NCBI RefSeq assembly: GCF_018861005.1
Contig: NZ_JAHKQL010000031.1
Location: forward strand, 154,657-218,656
From: Polaribacter vadi
GTDB taxonomy: Bacteria > Bacteroidota > Bacteroidia > Flavobacteriales > Flavobacteriaceae
DNA: 64,000 bases
Reading direction: 5' to 3'
The position numbers were made by a program, and so were the translations under genes. This document shows positions 34,042 through 43,434 of the stretch, in pieces. Every line of letters begins with the position of its first letter. Position 1 is the first letter of the stretch. The notes beneath the pieces were generated by a model. It was not told the DNA's origin. It saw only the letters and a program-made list of their open reading frames with translations, and ran no database searches.

Positions 34042-34581
34042 TTATTCTTTATCTTTTTTATAACCTATTTGTGTTCTTTCCTTTTTCTCTTCTTTTCGCT
34101 CAACTAATTCGTCCAAATAAGAAAATACGAGTTCTATATTTTTATCGTGATTATTCATTTTCTTTTTAATGTCTTCAATTTCTAATCGTAAACTCAAATT
34201 ATCATTTAATAAATCACGCATTTTTGTAAATATTCTAATAATCTTAATATTCACTGATATTGCTCTATCACTATTTAAAACACTAGATAACATTGCAACT
34301 CCTTGTTCTGAAAAAACCATTGGAGCATATCGTAAACCCATTTTATCAGAATTGGAGGTCACAAATTGTGATCTCCAATTCTCAAACTCAATTTTAGTTA
34401 GTTCAAACATAAAATCTTCTGGAAAACGGTTTAGTTTTCTTTTTACTGCTTGTTTTAAAACTCTTGTTTCTACTTGGTACAATTCCGCTAAATCTCTATC
34501 TAACATTACTTTTTGATTACGGATCAAATAAATCTTATTAGAAATAATTTCATCAGGAACGATTAAATTCTCTTTTTTCAT
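34042..34581 (-). CDS. ORF6N domain protein (phage antirepressor-like)
   Basis: A 179-residue protein with an ORF6N domain at residues 10-100: NKIYLIRNQKVMLDRDLAELYQVETRVLKQAVKRK, then RFPEDFMFELTKIE and YAPMVFSEQGVAMLSSVLNS. ORF6N/KilA-N-type domains bind DNA and are common in phage antirepressors and related mobile regulators. The C terminus is a coiled coil (LRLEIEDIKKKMNNHDKNIELVFSYLDELVERKEEKKERT). It sits between parE and parC on the same strand, interrupting an otherwise functional pair, with an interspersed hairpin element directly downstream. No phage genes are nearby, so it is best seen as a lone insertion; it could be transcribed with the topoisomerase genes. Confidence 0.85.
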   Translation of the reverse strand: MKKENLIVPDEIISNKIYLIRNQKVMLDRDLAELYQVETRVLKQAVKRKLNRFPEDFMFELTKIEFENWRSQFVTSNSDKMGLRYAPMVFSEQGVAMLSSVLNSDRAISVNIKIIRIFTKMRDLLNDNLSLRLEIEDIKKKMNNHDKNIELVFSYLDELVERKEEKKERTQIGYKKDKE

Positions 34582-34652
34582 TTAGTTTTCTTTTATCGTA
34601 ATCGTCAACTTCGCCTACAAGCTTTTAACTTTTTCAAATTGGAAATAAGTTT

Positions 34653-36512
34653 TTAAGCTTCATCTTCAACATAATCTAACTCAACTTTTAAATTTTGGAT
34701 GATAAACTTCTGTCTGTCAGGTGTATTTTTACCCATATAAAACTGTAACATTTGCTCAATAGACATTTCTTTATCTAACATTACAGGATCTAAACGAATG
34801 TCATCACCAATAAAATGTACAAATTCATTTGGTGAAATCTCACCCAAACCTTTAAATCGAGTTATTTCTGGTTTTCCTCTTAATTTTGCAATTGCATCTC
34901 GTTTTTCTTCATCAGAATAACAATAAAACGTTTGTTTTTTGTTTCTAACTCTAAATAAAGGTGTTTCTAAAATATACAAATGCCCTTCTTTAATCAACTC
35001 TGGAAAAAACTGTAAGAAAAAAGTAATCAATAACAAGCGAATGTGCATACCATCAACATCAGCATCAGTTGCAATTACAATATTATTATATCTTAAATCT
35101 TCTAAACCATCTTCTATATTTAAAGCCGCTTGTAAAAGGTTAAACTCTTCATTTTCATACACTATTTTTTTACTCAGACCATAAGAATTTAAAGGTTTCC
35201 CTTTTAAACTAAAAACGGCTTGTGTATTTACATTTCTAGATTTTGTAATAGAACCAGAAGCAGAGTCTCCCTCTGTAATAAACAAAGTAGTTTCTAAATA
35301 ATTTTCCTTTTTAATATCTCCCAAATGGATTCTACAATCACGTAATTTCTTGTTATGTAAACTGGCTTTTTTAGCTCTATCTCTTGCTAACTTACGAATT
35401 CCAGAAAGCTCTTTTCGCTCTTTTTCGGCTTGTAAAATTTTCCTTTGAAGTTTGTCTGCAATTTCTGTATTTCTGTGTAAAAAGTTATCTAATTTGGTTT
35501 TTACAAAATCGTTGATATACGTTCTTACAGTTGGCAACTCACCTCCCATTTCTGTAGACCCCAATTTTGTTTTTGTCTGACTCTCAAAAACAGGTTCCAT
35601 AACCTTAATTGCAATTGCTGCAATTACTGATTTTCTAACATCAGAAGCTTCAAAATTCTTACCAAAAAAATCACGAATGGTTTTAACAATCGCTTCTCTA
35701 AAAGCAGATTGATGTGTTCCCCCTTGAGTTGTATGTTGCCCATTTACAAAAGAATAATATTCTTCTGAATATTGTGTTTTACTATGTGTAATCGCAACTT
35801 CAATATCATTGCCCTTTAAATGGATAATAGGATACAACATGTCTTCTGTATTGTTATTATCCTCTAACAAATCCTTTAATCCATTTTTAGAAAAGAACTT
35901 TTCTCCGTTAAAAATAATGGTTAAACCAGGATTTAAATACACATAGTTTTTAAGCATTTTTGCTACATATTCATTTCTGAACTTGTAGTTTTTAAAAATA
36001 CTTTCATCAGGAATAAAAGAAACTTTGGTACCTTTTCTACGAGAACTTTCTTCTAAAAACTCTTCGTTTTCTAAATTTCCTTGGCTAAATTCTGCGGATG
36101 CTGATTTTCCTTCACGTGAAGATTCTACTCTAAAAAAGGATGATAATGCATTCACTGCTTTTGTACCTACACCATTTAAACCTACAGATTTTTTAAAGGC
36201 TTTAGAATCATATTTACCTCCAGTATTCATTTTAGAAACTACATCAACCACCTTTCCTAAAGGAATTCCACGTCCATAATCACGCACTGTAACTTTGCTT
36301 CCTTGTATAGAAATTTCGATGGTTTTCCCTGCACCCATCACATATTCATCAATAGAATTATCAAGAACTTCTTTAACTAGAATGTAAATTCCATCGTCTG
36401 CAGAAGAGCCATCACCTAATTTACCAATATACATTCCTGGACGCATTCTAATGTGTTCTTTCCAGTCTAAAGACCTGATATTATCTTCTGTATATTTTGT
36501 TTCTTGACTCAT
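34653..36512 (-). CDS. parE: DNA topoisomerase IV subunit B
   Basis: A 619-residue ATPase subunit of topoisomerase IV. The GHKL ATPase motifs are present: [24 protein letters not shown] and [14 protein letters not shown]. The Toprim domain has [15 protein letters not shown] and the acidic [12 protein letters not shown] that binds magnesium. The C-terminal [12 protein letters not shown] is also typical. Its length fits ParE rather than GyrB (about 640 plus insert). Transcription runs on through the ORF6N gene to parC. No convincing promoter was seen in the 270 bp upstream, which separate it from the divergent lysA. Confidence 0.94.
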   Translation of the reverse strand: MSQETKYTEDNIRSLDWKEHIRMRPGMYIGKLGDGSSADDGIYILVKEVLDNSIDEYVMGAGKTIEISIQGSKVTVRDYGRGIPLGKVVDVVSKMNTGGKYDSKAFKKSVGLNGVGTKAVNALSSFFRVESSREGKSASAEFSQGNLENEEFLEESSRRKGTKVSFIPDESIFKNYKFRNEYVAKMLKNYVYLNPGLTIIFNGEKFFSKNGLKDLLEDNNNTEDMLYPIIHLKGNDIEVAITHSKTQYSEEYYSFVNGQHTTQGGTHQSAFREAIVKTIRDFFGKNFEASDVRKSVIAAIAIKVMEPVFESQTKTKLGSTEMGGELPTVRTYINDFVKTKLDNFLHRNTEIADKLQRKILQAEKERKELSGIRKLARDRAKKASLHNKKLRDCRIHLGDIKKENYLETTLFITEGDSASGSITKSRNVNTQAVFSLKGKPLNSYGLSKKIVYENEEFNLLQAALNIEDGLEDLRYNNIVIATDADVDGMHIRLLLITFFLQFFPELIKEGHLYILETPLFRVRNKKQTFYCYSDEEKRDAIAKLRGKPEITRFKGLGEISPNEFVHFIGDDIRLDPVMLDKEMSIEQMLQFYMGKNTPDRQKFIIQNLKVELDYVEDEA

Positions 36513-36749
36513 AAAATCGTTACTATGATTAGGTTTGATGTATTTGACAATATAGCATTATCATCATTTAAATAAAATAGCAAAATCAATTAGTTATTAA
36601 CAGGATTTCAACGTTTTTTTAGCTTCTACCTTTTAGCTTATTACTGTTCAATAATAGGAAAAATCAAACTACCAAAAACTACTAATAATCACAAAAAAAA
36701 ACAATATGTTATATTTTTAAACAAATCATTAAATACTCAACATTTTAAT

Positions 36750-36757
36750 TACTTTTG
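36750..36757 (+). promoter_or_regulatory. Candidate -7 promoter element for lysA
   Basis: TACTTTTG matches TAnnTTTG and lies 25 bp before the lysA GTG, giving a short leader of about 20 nt. Confidence 0.5.
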
Positions 36758-36781
36758 ATGCGTAAATCAAATTAAAATAAA

Positions 36782-38026
36782 GTGGAAAACACACAACTTT
36801 TAGCGTTAGCAAATAAATACGGAAGTCCTTTATATGTTTACGATACAGATAAAATAGAATCGCAATACAATAGATTAACAAACGCTTTTAGTAGTGTTAA
36901 AAATTTGAAATTGAATTATGCTGTTAAGGCACTTTCAAATATAAATATTTTAAAATTCTTTAAAAATTTAGGTTCAGGTTTAGACACTGTTTCTTATCAA
37001 GAAGTGCAATTGTGTTTAACAACTGGTATTGAGCCTCATGATATTATTTTTACACCAAATGGCGTTTCTTTAAAAGAAATTGAAGAAGTTGCAAAATTAG
37101 GGGTACAGATTAATATTGATAATCTTTCTATTTTAGAACAATTTGGCCAAAAACATCCAGAAATCCCAGTTTGTGTGCGTATAAATCCACACATTATGGC
37201 TGGTGGAAATTCTAAAATTTCTGTAGGTCATATCGATTCTAAATTCGGAATTTCAATTCATCAAGTACCACATATTAAACGTGTTGTAGAAAACACAGGA
37301 ATGAATATTAACGGAATTCACATGCACACAGGTTCTGATATTTTAGATATCGACACTTTTTTACGTGCCTCTGATATTTTGTTTGATGTTGCTCGTCAAT
37401 TTGAAAACATCGATTTTATCGATTTTGGAAGCGGATTTAAAGTCCCTTATAAAGAAGGTGATATTTCTACAGATATTGAGCAATTAGGTGTTCAATTATC
37501 AGAAAGATTCAACGAATTTTGTACAGAATATGGTAAAGACATTACTTTAATGTTTGAGCCAGGTAAATTCTTAGTTTCTGAAGCAGGTTCTTTTTTAGCA
37601 AAAGTAAATGTGGTAAAACAAACTACTTCTACTGTTTTTGCACACGTAGATTCTGGTTTTAATCACTTAGTAAGACCAATGATGTATGATTCTTACCATC
37701 ACATAACAAACATTTCTAATCAAGAAGGAAGAGACAGATACTACTCTGTTGTAGGTTATATTTGTGAAACAGATACATTTGCATCTAACAGAAGAATTGC
37801 AGAAATATCTGAAGAAGATATTTTATGTTTCCATAATGCAGGGGCTTACTGTTTTTCAATGGCTTCTAACTATAACTCTCGTTATTTACCAGCTGAAGTT
37901 ATGGTACATAAAGGAAAAGATTATGTTATTAGAAAGAGACAAACCATAGAAGATATTTTAAACAACCAAGAAGTTGTTGAATTTTCATCAAAAAAAAAGA
38001 CAACTAAAGCAGAAGTTACTGCTTAA
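36782..38026 (+). CDS. lysA: Diaminopimelate decarboxylase
   Basis: A 414-residue PLP enzyme that converts meso-diaminopimelate to L-lysine, the last step of lysine synthesis. Lys49 in LNYAVKALSN is the PLP lysine. The fold-III barrel text continues with GLDTVSYQEV, CVRINPH, GIHMHTGSD, FGSGFKVPY and the pyrophosphate-binding FEPGKFLVSEAG. The cysteine in YICETDTFA is the catalytic one from the partner subunit. The start is GTG at 36782: it gives the conserved N terminus, and the nearby ATG at 36758 closes after five codons. A terminator follows 24 bp after the stop. Confidence 0.94.
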   Translation: MENTQLLALANKYGSPLYVYDTDKIESQYNRLTNAFSSVKNLKLNYAVKALSNINILKFFKNLGSGLDTVSYQEVQLCLTTGIEPHDIIFTPNGVSLKEIEEVAKLGVQINIDNLSILEQFGQKHPEIPVCVRINPHIMAGGNSKISVGHIDSKFGISIHQVPHIKRVVENTGMNINGIHMHTGSDILDIDTFLRASDILFDVARQFENIDFIDFGSGFKVPYKEGDISTDIEQLGVQLSERFNEFCTEYGKDITLMFEPGKFLVSEAGSFLAKVNVVKQTTSTVFAHVDSGFNHLVRPMMYDSYHHITNISNQEGRDRYYSVVGYICETDTFASNRRIAEISEEDILCFHNAGAYCFSMASNYNSRYLPAEVMVHKGKDYVIRKRQTIEDILNNQEVVEFSSKKKTTKAEVTA

Positions 38027-38049
38027 AATTAGATAATATTTTTATATAA

Positions 38050-38088
38050 ATCCACTAGAGAATTCTTTTTTTTAGTGGATATTTTTTT
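38050..38088 (+). terminator. Terminator of lysA
   Basis: Stem ATCCACTA (38050-38057) / TAGTGGAT (38073-38080) with a T-rich loop, followed by a run of seven T. Confidence 0.75.
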
Positions 38089-38122
38089 ATTTTTACTAAA
38101 CAATAGAAAACCAAAAACACAA

Positions 38123-38734
38123 ATGAAAATTTTAGGAATAGGTAGTAATTATGTGACTGATTTAAAGGATATTGAAGAAAAAAAGAAAGGTAAGAAATTC
38201 ATTTTTTCAAAACCAGAATCTAGTTTAGCAGTAAACTGCGATGTTGAATACCCAAGTAAAATTACCAGCGAATTAATTTACGAAGTAGAATTAGTTGTAA
38301 AAATTGGTAAAGTAGGTAAAAACATCAGCAAAGAAGAAGCAAATTCTTACATTTCAGAAATTGCTGTGGGTATAGATTATACTGCAACTGATATTCTTAA
38401 AAACGCAAGAGAAACAAAACACCCATGGGAATTTGCAAAAGGTTTTGATGGTGCTGCACCAATTTCTAGCTTTAAACCGGTTTCTGATTATAATTTAGGT
38501 GATATTGATTTCGACTTAAAAATTAATGGAGAAGAAAAACAAAAAAGTAATACAGCATACATGATTAACGATTTTGCTGACATTATTTCTTTTATTTCTG
38601 AATACATGACTTTACAACCTGGCGATTTAATTTTTACTGGAACACCTGCTTTAGGTAAAGGAGAAATTTTTAAAGGAGATCAATTACAATGTTCTGTAAA
38701 CGGAGAATTATTGTTGGATTTTAAAATGATATAA
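38123..38734 (+). CDS. Fumarylacetoacetate hydrolase (FAH) family protein
   Basis: A 203-residue FAH-fold hydrolase, the size of the short acylpyruvase/fumarylpyruvate-hydrolase branch. Metal ligands are recognisable in YEVELVVKIGKVGKNI (Glu-x-Glu-like pair) and in GIDYTATDI (Asp). AKGFDGAAPISSF, NDFADIISFIS and LQPGDLIFTGTPALGKG are standard family segments. I start at the ATG at 38123, since the in-frame GTG at 38075 lies inside the lysA terminator. The substrate (acylpyruvate, oxaloacetate or similar) is not determinable. A GNAT acetyltransferase gene follows 34 bp later on the same strand and may be co-transcribed. Confidence 0.85.
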   Translation: MKILGIGSNYVTDLKDIEEKKKGKKFIFSKPESSLAVNCDVEYPSKITSELIYEVELVVKIGKVGKNISKEEANSYISEIAVGIDYTATDILKNARETKHPWEFAKGFDGAAPISSFKPVSDYNLGDIDFDLKINGEEKQKSNTAYMINDFADIISFISEYMTLQPGDLIFTGTPALGKGEIFKGDQLQCSVNGELLLDFKMI

Positions 38735-38768
38735 TTGTTAGTTTTAAACCTTAAAATTTTTTTGATTG

Positions 38769-39284
38769 ATGAAAATTAGACTTTCTAAACTTGAGGATGT
38801 TCCACAAATTGCAACAATAATTAATGATGCAAAAGAACTTTTAGCATCTCTAAATATTGATCAATGGCAAAATGGATACCCAAATGCAGCACAAGTTGAG
38901 AATGATATTTTAAAAAGAGAAAGTTATGTGGTTGTAAATGATGAAAATCAAATTATAGCAACTTCTATGTTTACTTTAAGAAAAGAACCAACTTACAAAG
39001 AAGTTATTGATGGAAATTGGCTAATTTCTGAAGATGAAGTTTATGGCGTAATTCATAGAATGGCCATTAAAAAAGAATACAGAAAATTAGGTTTAGCAAC
39101 TTTTCTTTTTGATGAATTTCATCAACAATTAAAAGACAAAAACATACAAAGTTTAAAGATTGATACCCATGAAGACAATCTTGGAATGCAATCTTTAATC
39201 AAAAAATTGGGTTACAAATATTGTGGAATTATTTACACAAGTTACAACGCAAAAAGATTGGCTTTTGAGAAAGTAATTTCTTAA
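38769..39284 (+). CDS. GNAT family N-acetyltransferase
   Basis: A 171-residue acetyl-CoA-dependent acetyltransferase. The N-terminal strand-helix MKIRLSKLEDVPQIATIIND, the central strand ENQIIATSMFTL, and the acetyl-CoA loop in HRMAIKKEYRKLGLATFLFDEF (a variant of R/Q-x-x-G-x-G/A) are all present. The C-terminal SLIKKLGYKYCGIIY completes the fold. An ATG at 38769 is preferred to the TTG one codon upstream. The acceptor substrate is unknown; small polyamines, amino acids or protein N termini are all possible. It ends before a strong terminator. Confidence 0.85.
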   Translation: MKIRLSKLEDVPQIATIINDAKELLASLNIDQWQNGYPNAAQVENDILKRESYVVVNDENQIIATSMFTLRKEPTYKEVIDGNWLISEDEVYGVIHRMAIKKEYRKLGLATFLFDEFHQQLKDKNIQSLKIDTHEDNLGMQSLIKKLGYKYCGIIYTSYNAKRLAFEKVIS

Positions 39285-39310
39285 TAATTCAATTTTAAAA
39301 CTATATTTAC

Positions 39311-39347
39311 AACCTCATAAATTTATTTTTATGAGGTTTCTTTTTTA
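39311..39347 (+). terminator. Terminator after the GNAT gene
   Basis: Perfect 11-bp stem AACCTCATAAA (39311-39321) / TTTATGAGGTT (39328-39338) with a T-rich run behind it. Confidence 0.85.
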
Positions 39348-39367
39348 GGATAAATTTTAAATAAATA

Positions 39368-41491
39368 ATGCAATTACTCCAATATATAATTCAGCAAACG
39401 CAACTAACTTCTAAATCTGTAGAAAACACAATTTCTCTTTTAAATGAAGATGCTACAATTCCTTTTATATCAAGATATAGAAAGGAAATGACAGGTAATT
39501 TAGATGAAGTTCAAATTGGAGAAATTGTAAAATTTAAAGAAACTTTTGAAGCTTTAGAAAAACGTAAAAAAGCGATTTTAAAAGCCTTAGAAGAGCAAAA
39601 TGTTTTAACACAAGAACTTACTCAAAAAGTAACTAATTCTAGAGATTTAATTGAGCTAGAAGATTTGTACTTACCTTTTAAGAAAAAGCGAAAAACCAAG
39701 GCAGAAAATGCACGTTTACAAGGTTTAGAACCTTTAGCTAAAATGATAATGAGTCAACGTGTAAATGACTTAGAATATACAGCTTCAAAATATATTAAAA
39801 ATGATGTTGAAACATTAGAAAATGCCTTAGAAGGCGCGCGTTATATAATTGCAGAATGGATTAACGAAAGAACTGATATCAGAAACAACATCAGGAGAGA
39901 ATTAGAACGTTTTGCTACTATTTCATCTAAAGTAATTAAAGCTAAAAAAGAAGATGAGAAAGCACAAAAATTTAAAGATTATTTTGATTGGAGCGAATCT
40001 TTAAATCGAATTCCCTCTCATAGATTATTGGCGATTTTAAGATCTGAAAACGAAGGTTTTATCAGAATTAAAATAGAAATTGATTCAGAACGATTATTAC
40101 AAAGAATCGAAAATAGAATTATTCGCACTCAAAATGAATGTGCAGCACAAATTGAATTGGCTATAAAAGACGCTTTTAAACGTTTGTTATTTCCTTCTTT
40201 ATCAAATGAAGCTTTATCAAATGCAAAAGAAAAAGCAGATGAAAACGCCATTTTAGTATTTGCTAAAAACTTAAAACAATTACTTTTAGGAGCTCCTTTA
40301 GGAGAAAAAAGAGTGTTGGCAATAGATCCTGGATTTAGATCTGGTTGTAAAATTGTTTGTTTAAATGAACAAGGTGATTTAGAACACAATGAAACTATAT
40401 TTCCTCACGAACCTCAAAATCAAAAGATTGAAGCCATTAAAAAAATTAGTTTTTTAGTAGATGCTCATAAAATTGAAGCCATTGCTATTGGAAATGGAAC
40501 AGCATCTAGAGAAACAGAACAGTTAGTTAAAAAGATTCAGTTTAAAAATGCTGTGGATGTTTTTGTAGTTAGTGAAGCTGGTGCATCAATTTATTCTGCT
40601 TCTAAAATTGCTAGAGACGAATTCCCTAATTACGATGTTACTGTACGTGGTTCAGTTTCAATTGGTAGGCGTTTGCAAGATCCACTAGCTGAATTGGTTA
40701 AGATTGATGCAAAATCTATTGGAGTTGGCCAATATCAGCATGATGTAGATCAAACAAAATTGAAAAAATCTTTAGATTCAACTGTAGAAAGTTGTGTAAA
40801 TACAGTTGGCGTAAACATAAATACTGCAAGTGAATCTCTATTAAGTTATGTTTCTGGAATTGGACCAAAATTAGCAGAAAACATTGTTAAATACAGAAAT
40901 AAAAATGGTTCTTTTCTTTCTAGAAATGAAATAAAAAAAGTACCAAGATTAGGTGGAAAAGCTTTTGAACAAGCTGCTGGTTTTTTAAGAATTAAAAATG
41001 GTAAAAACCCTTTGGATGATTCTGCTGTGCATCCAGAAAGTTATAATCTAGTTGATAAAATTGCCAAAGAAGCAAAACGAAATGTGTCTGAAATTATTGG
41101 TAATAAAGAAATTTTAAAACAAATTGATTTAAAAAATTACATCACTAAAAACATTGGTTTACCTACTTTAAAAGATATTATCAGTGAGTTAGAAAAACCA
41201 GGTTTAGACCCAAGAGCAACAGCAAAAGTATTTTCTTTTGATGCAACCATTAAAACCATTTCTGATTTAAGAATTGGTCAAATCTTACCAGGAATTGTAA
41301 ATAATATCACCAATTTTGGTTGTTTTGTTGATGTTGGTATCAAAGAAAGTGGATTAATTCATGTTTCAAATTTATCAGATACTTTTGTAAAAGATGTAAA
41401 TACAATCGTAGCTTTACAACAACAAATTACTGTAAAAGTTTTAGAAGTTGATGTGATTAGAAAACGTATTCAATTAGCTTTGGTGAAGTAA
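39368..41491 (+). CDS. tex: RNA-binding protein Tex
   Basis: A 707-residue Tex protein, a conserved nucleic-acid-binding factor related to eukaryotic Spt6 and linked to transcription and ribosome function. Domains in order: helical N terminus with IPFISRYRKEMTGNLDEVQI and LEDLYLPFKKKRKTKAENAR, the YqgF/RNase-H-like domain (VLAIDPGFRSGCKI, near residue 320), a helix-hairpin-helix region (NINTASESLLSYVSGIGPKLAENIV), and a C-terminal S1 domain (GQILPGIVNNITNFGCFVDVGIKESGLIHVS). A degenerate copy of its last 90 bp lies 200 bp further on, past a small gene. Confidence 0.95.
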   Translation: MQLLQYIIQQTQLTSKSVENTISLLNEDATIPFISRYRKEMTGNLDEVQIGEIVKFKETFEALEKRKKAILKALEEQNVLTQELTQKVTNSRDLIELEDLYLPFKKKRKTKAENARLQGLEPLAKMIMSQRVNDLEYTASKYIKNDVETLENALEGARYIIAEWINERTDIRNNIRRELERFATISSKVIKAKKEDEKAQKFKDYFDWSESLNRIPSHRLLAILRSENEGFIRIKIEIDSERLLQRIENRIIRTQNECAAQIELAIKDAFKRLLFPSLSNEALSNAKEKADENAILVFAKNLKQLLLGAPLGEKRVLAIDPGFRSGCKIVCLNEQGDLEHNETIFPHEPQNQKIEAIKKISFLVDAHKIEAIAIGNGTASRETEQLVKKIQFKNAVDVFVVSEAGASIYSASKIARDEFPNYDVTVRGSVSIGRRLQDPLAELVKIDAKSIGVGQYQHDVDQTKLKKSLDSTVESCVNTVGVNINTASESLLSYVSGIGPKLAENIVKYRNKNGSFLSRNEIKKVPRLGGKAFEQAAGFLRIKNGKNPLDDSAVHPESYNLVDKIAKEAKRNVSEIIGNKEILKQIDLKNYITKNIGLPTLKDIISELEKPGLDPRATAKVFSFDATIKTISDLRIGQILPGIVNNITNFGCFVDVGIKESGLIHVSNLSDTFVKDVNTIVALQQQITVKVLEVDVIRKRIQLALVK

Positions 41492-41511
41492 AAATTTAAT
41501 ACCTTTAAATT

Positions 41512-41655
41512 ATGACTAAAAAAGAAAAAACAGACTCTTGGGATGACTTAAGTGATTTTCAAAAAAATGAAATTCAACAAGAGGTTAACGAATTAAATAA
41601 AAAGAAAAAAGTCTCTTGGGATGATGTTAAACAAAAGCTTTCAAAATTGAAATAA
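41512..41655 (+). CDS. 47-residue antitoxin-like small protein
   Basis: An ORF of 47 residues starting MTKKEKTDSWDDLSDFQ and ending KKVSWDDVKQKLSKLK. It is very charged (Lys, Asp, Glu) with two SWDD motifs. The pattern of an E-rich helix, a KKK turn and a C-terminal SWDDVKQKL resembles the end of small addiction-module antitoxins (SWEEVxxxL type), but no toxin gene is next to it, so this is a weak assignment. It starts 20 bp after the tex stop codon and is followed by a decayed copy of the tex tail. The frame is clean and the codon use normal for the region, so I judge it a real gene. Confidence 0.6.
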   Translation: MTKKEKTDSWDDLSDFQKNEIQQEVNELNKKKKVSWDDVKQKLSKLK

Positions 41656-41692
41656 AACACATTATCTTAAGTTTTAAAAACAAAAATATTTC

Positions 41693-41786
41693 AATGTAAT
41701 TGTTAATTTACAACAACAAATTATTGTAAAAGTTTTAGAACTTGATGTTGCTAGAAAAAAGAATTCAATTGGCTTTAGTGCAATAA
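41693..41786 (+). pseudogene. Decayed copy of the tex 3' end
   Basis: These 94 bp align with the last 93 bp of tex (41399-41491). The shared line includes TTTACAACAACAAATTA and TGTAAAAGTTTTAGAA; translated, LQQQIIVKVLELDVARK corresponds to LQQQITVKVLEVDVIRK. A 1-bp insertion then breaks the frame. It is a pseudogene fragment separated from tex by the 47-aa gene. Confidence 0.85.
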
Positions 41787-41788
41787 AC

Positions 41789-41874
41789 TTGGCAAACAAG
41801 TTTAGCCCTGATTGAAATGACATCCTTTTTGCATTTTTAGCAAAAAGATAAAATGGAAAGCAGGAAATAGCTTC
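41789..41874 (+). repeat. Interspersed hairpin element, copy A
   Basis: Contains GGCAAACAAGTTTAGCCC, GATTGAAATGACATCC, a TTTTTGC/GCAAAAA stem with a short loop, then GATAAAATGGAAAGC and AGGAAATAGCTTC. It sits between the tex tail copy and the convergent SDR gene. It is closely similar to the copy at 48367. Confidence 0.85.
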
Positions 41875-41882
41875 AAAAAAAA

Positions 41883-43418
41883 TTACCAATCAATAGGAAA
41901 ATAGTCTTTCAAGAATTTTCCAGACCAATGTTTACCAGTATTTATACCATCAATTAAAGGATCCATAACTCTTGCTGCACCATCTACAATATCTAAAGGT
42001 GGTTGAAAATCGTGTACTTCTTGTTTCTTTTTAGACAATTCTGCAGGATCTTCATCTGTAACCCAACCAGTATCTACAGCATTCATATAAATACCTTTTT
42101 TTGCAAAAGTTGCAGAAGATGTATGCGTTAACATATTTAAAGCTGCTTTTGCCATATTAGTATGTGGATGTCTGTCTACTTTTTTAAATCGATGAAACTT
42201 ACCTTCCATTGCAGAAACATTTATAATGTGTTTTTTACCAGTATTTTCTTTCATCATTAAATTAGATAAACGATTACACAATACAAAAGGAGCAACAGCA
42301 TTTACCAATTGAACTTCTACCATTTCTGTAGTTTCGATTTCACCTAATTTTAATCGCCAACTATTGGTTTTTCTTAAATCTACTTGTTGTAAATCTGCAT
42401 CTAATTTTCCTTCAGGAAAAACTTCTGATGTTTGTAAAGAGTTATCAAAACTATAAGGAATTTGAGATAATTCAGCAGAGTTTCTTAAACCAATTCCTGG
42501 TTCTGGCCCATGCCAAGTTACAGGCAACACATTATTTTTATTTGTTTTTGTTGATGAAATACTTAAATCTGATATTTCTTGTAAACATTCTTGATGATTT
42601 TCTAATAATTTTTGCGCCAATTTTGGAAGTTCTGTAATCGGTTTTTTCTCATTTTCCATCAAATGAAAATAAAATCCTGATGGTCTTCTTACAGTTTGTG
42701 CTGCATTATTGATAAGAATATCTAATCTATCATATTTCTGCTCTATATAATTACAGAAAATTTCTACACTTGGTATATGTCTTAAATCTAAACCATGAAT
42801 GTGCAAACGATGACTCCAATCTTTATAATCTTCTTCTTTTGCAAAACGAATTGCAGAATCTGCAGGAAAACGAGTTGTAGCAATAACAGTTGCTCCAGAT
42901 CTTAAAGACATTAAAGTAATATGATAACCTATTTTTAAACGAGAACCTGTAATAACAGCAACTTGCCCTTTTAAATCTGTAGTTTGAAAACGTTTTGCAT
43001 AATTCAAATCTCCACATTCAGTACACATTGTATCATAAAAATGATGTAATTTGGTAAAAACAGCTTTACAGACATAACAATTTCTTGGCGATTCTAATTC
43101 TGGAGTATCTTCTGAAATTGCTGCTGCAGCTAATAATTTTGGCGCAACAAATAATGTAGCTTCTCTAGCAGAACGAATTCCTGTAGATTTTCTTGCATGT
43201 TTATCACTTTCTATTTGCTTACGTTTTGCAGCTTTTTTGGCATCTTTTCTTCTTCGTTGAAATTCATCACGATTTGGTCTAGACAATTCGCCTGCAACTT
43301 TAAAAAGTGCTATTCTTTGTTCTTCAGGAATTTCAAATAACTGATTTGTATCGTCTAACAAACTTTGTATTGTTTTAATACAAGATGTAATTTCAGGATT
43401 TTCTTTATGCTCGCTCAT
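41883..43418 (-). CDS. SDR-family protein with N-terminal zinc ribbon and altered active site
   Basis: A 511-residue protein built from a helical basic N terminus (1-105), a zinc-ribbon-like pair CYVCKAVF / MCTECGD (about 113-136), and a long short-chain dehydrogenase domain. The Rossmann start is [19 protein letters not shown] is present (LINNAAQ), and the strand-5 serine is kept in NVSAMEG. The catalytic YxxxK is replaced: the segment reads [14 protein letters not shown], with Thr where Tyr should be and Lys conserved. A linker of about 60 residues splits the Rossmann core. It may have lost oxidoreductase activity or use another residue. It lies 16 bp downstream of a DEAD-box helicase gene on the same strand. 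Confidence 0.75.
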   Translation of the reverse strand: MSEHKENPEITSCIKTIQSLLDDTNQLFEIPEEQRIALFKVAGELSRPNRDEFQRRRKDAKKAAKRKQIESDKHARKSTGIRSAREATLFVAPKLLAAAAISEDTPELESPRNCYVCKAVFTKLHHFYDTMCTECGDLNYAKRFQTTDLKGQVAVITGSRLKIGYHITLMSLRSGATVIATTRFPADSAIRFAKEEDYKDWSHRLHIHGLDLRHIPSVEIFCNYIEQKYDRLDILINNAAQTVRRPSGFYFHLMENEKKPITELPKLAQKLLENHQECLQEISDLSISSTKTNKNNVLPVTWHGPEPGIGLRNSAELSQIPYSFDNSLQTSEVFPEGKLDADLQQVDLRKTNSWRLKLGEIETTEMVEVQLVNAVAPFVLCNRLSNLMMKENTGKKHIINVSAMEGKFHRFKKVDRHPHTNMAKAALNMLTHTSSATFAKKGIYMNAVDTGWVTDEDPAELSKKKQEVHDFQPPLDIVDGAARVMDPLIDGINTGKHWSGKFLKDYFPIDW

Positions 43419-43434
43419 TTTAAAATCAAAAATA

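Noticed and set aside
33873..34169. A 98-residue hydrophobic plus-strand ORF
   Set aside because: It is antisense to the parC start, the hairpin element and the ORF6N gene. The hydrophobicity comes from the T-rich strand.
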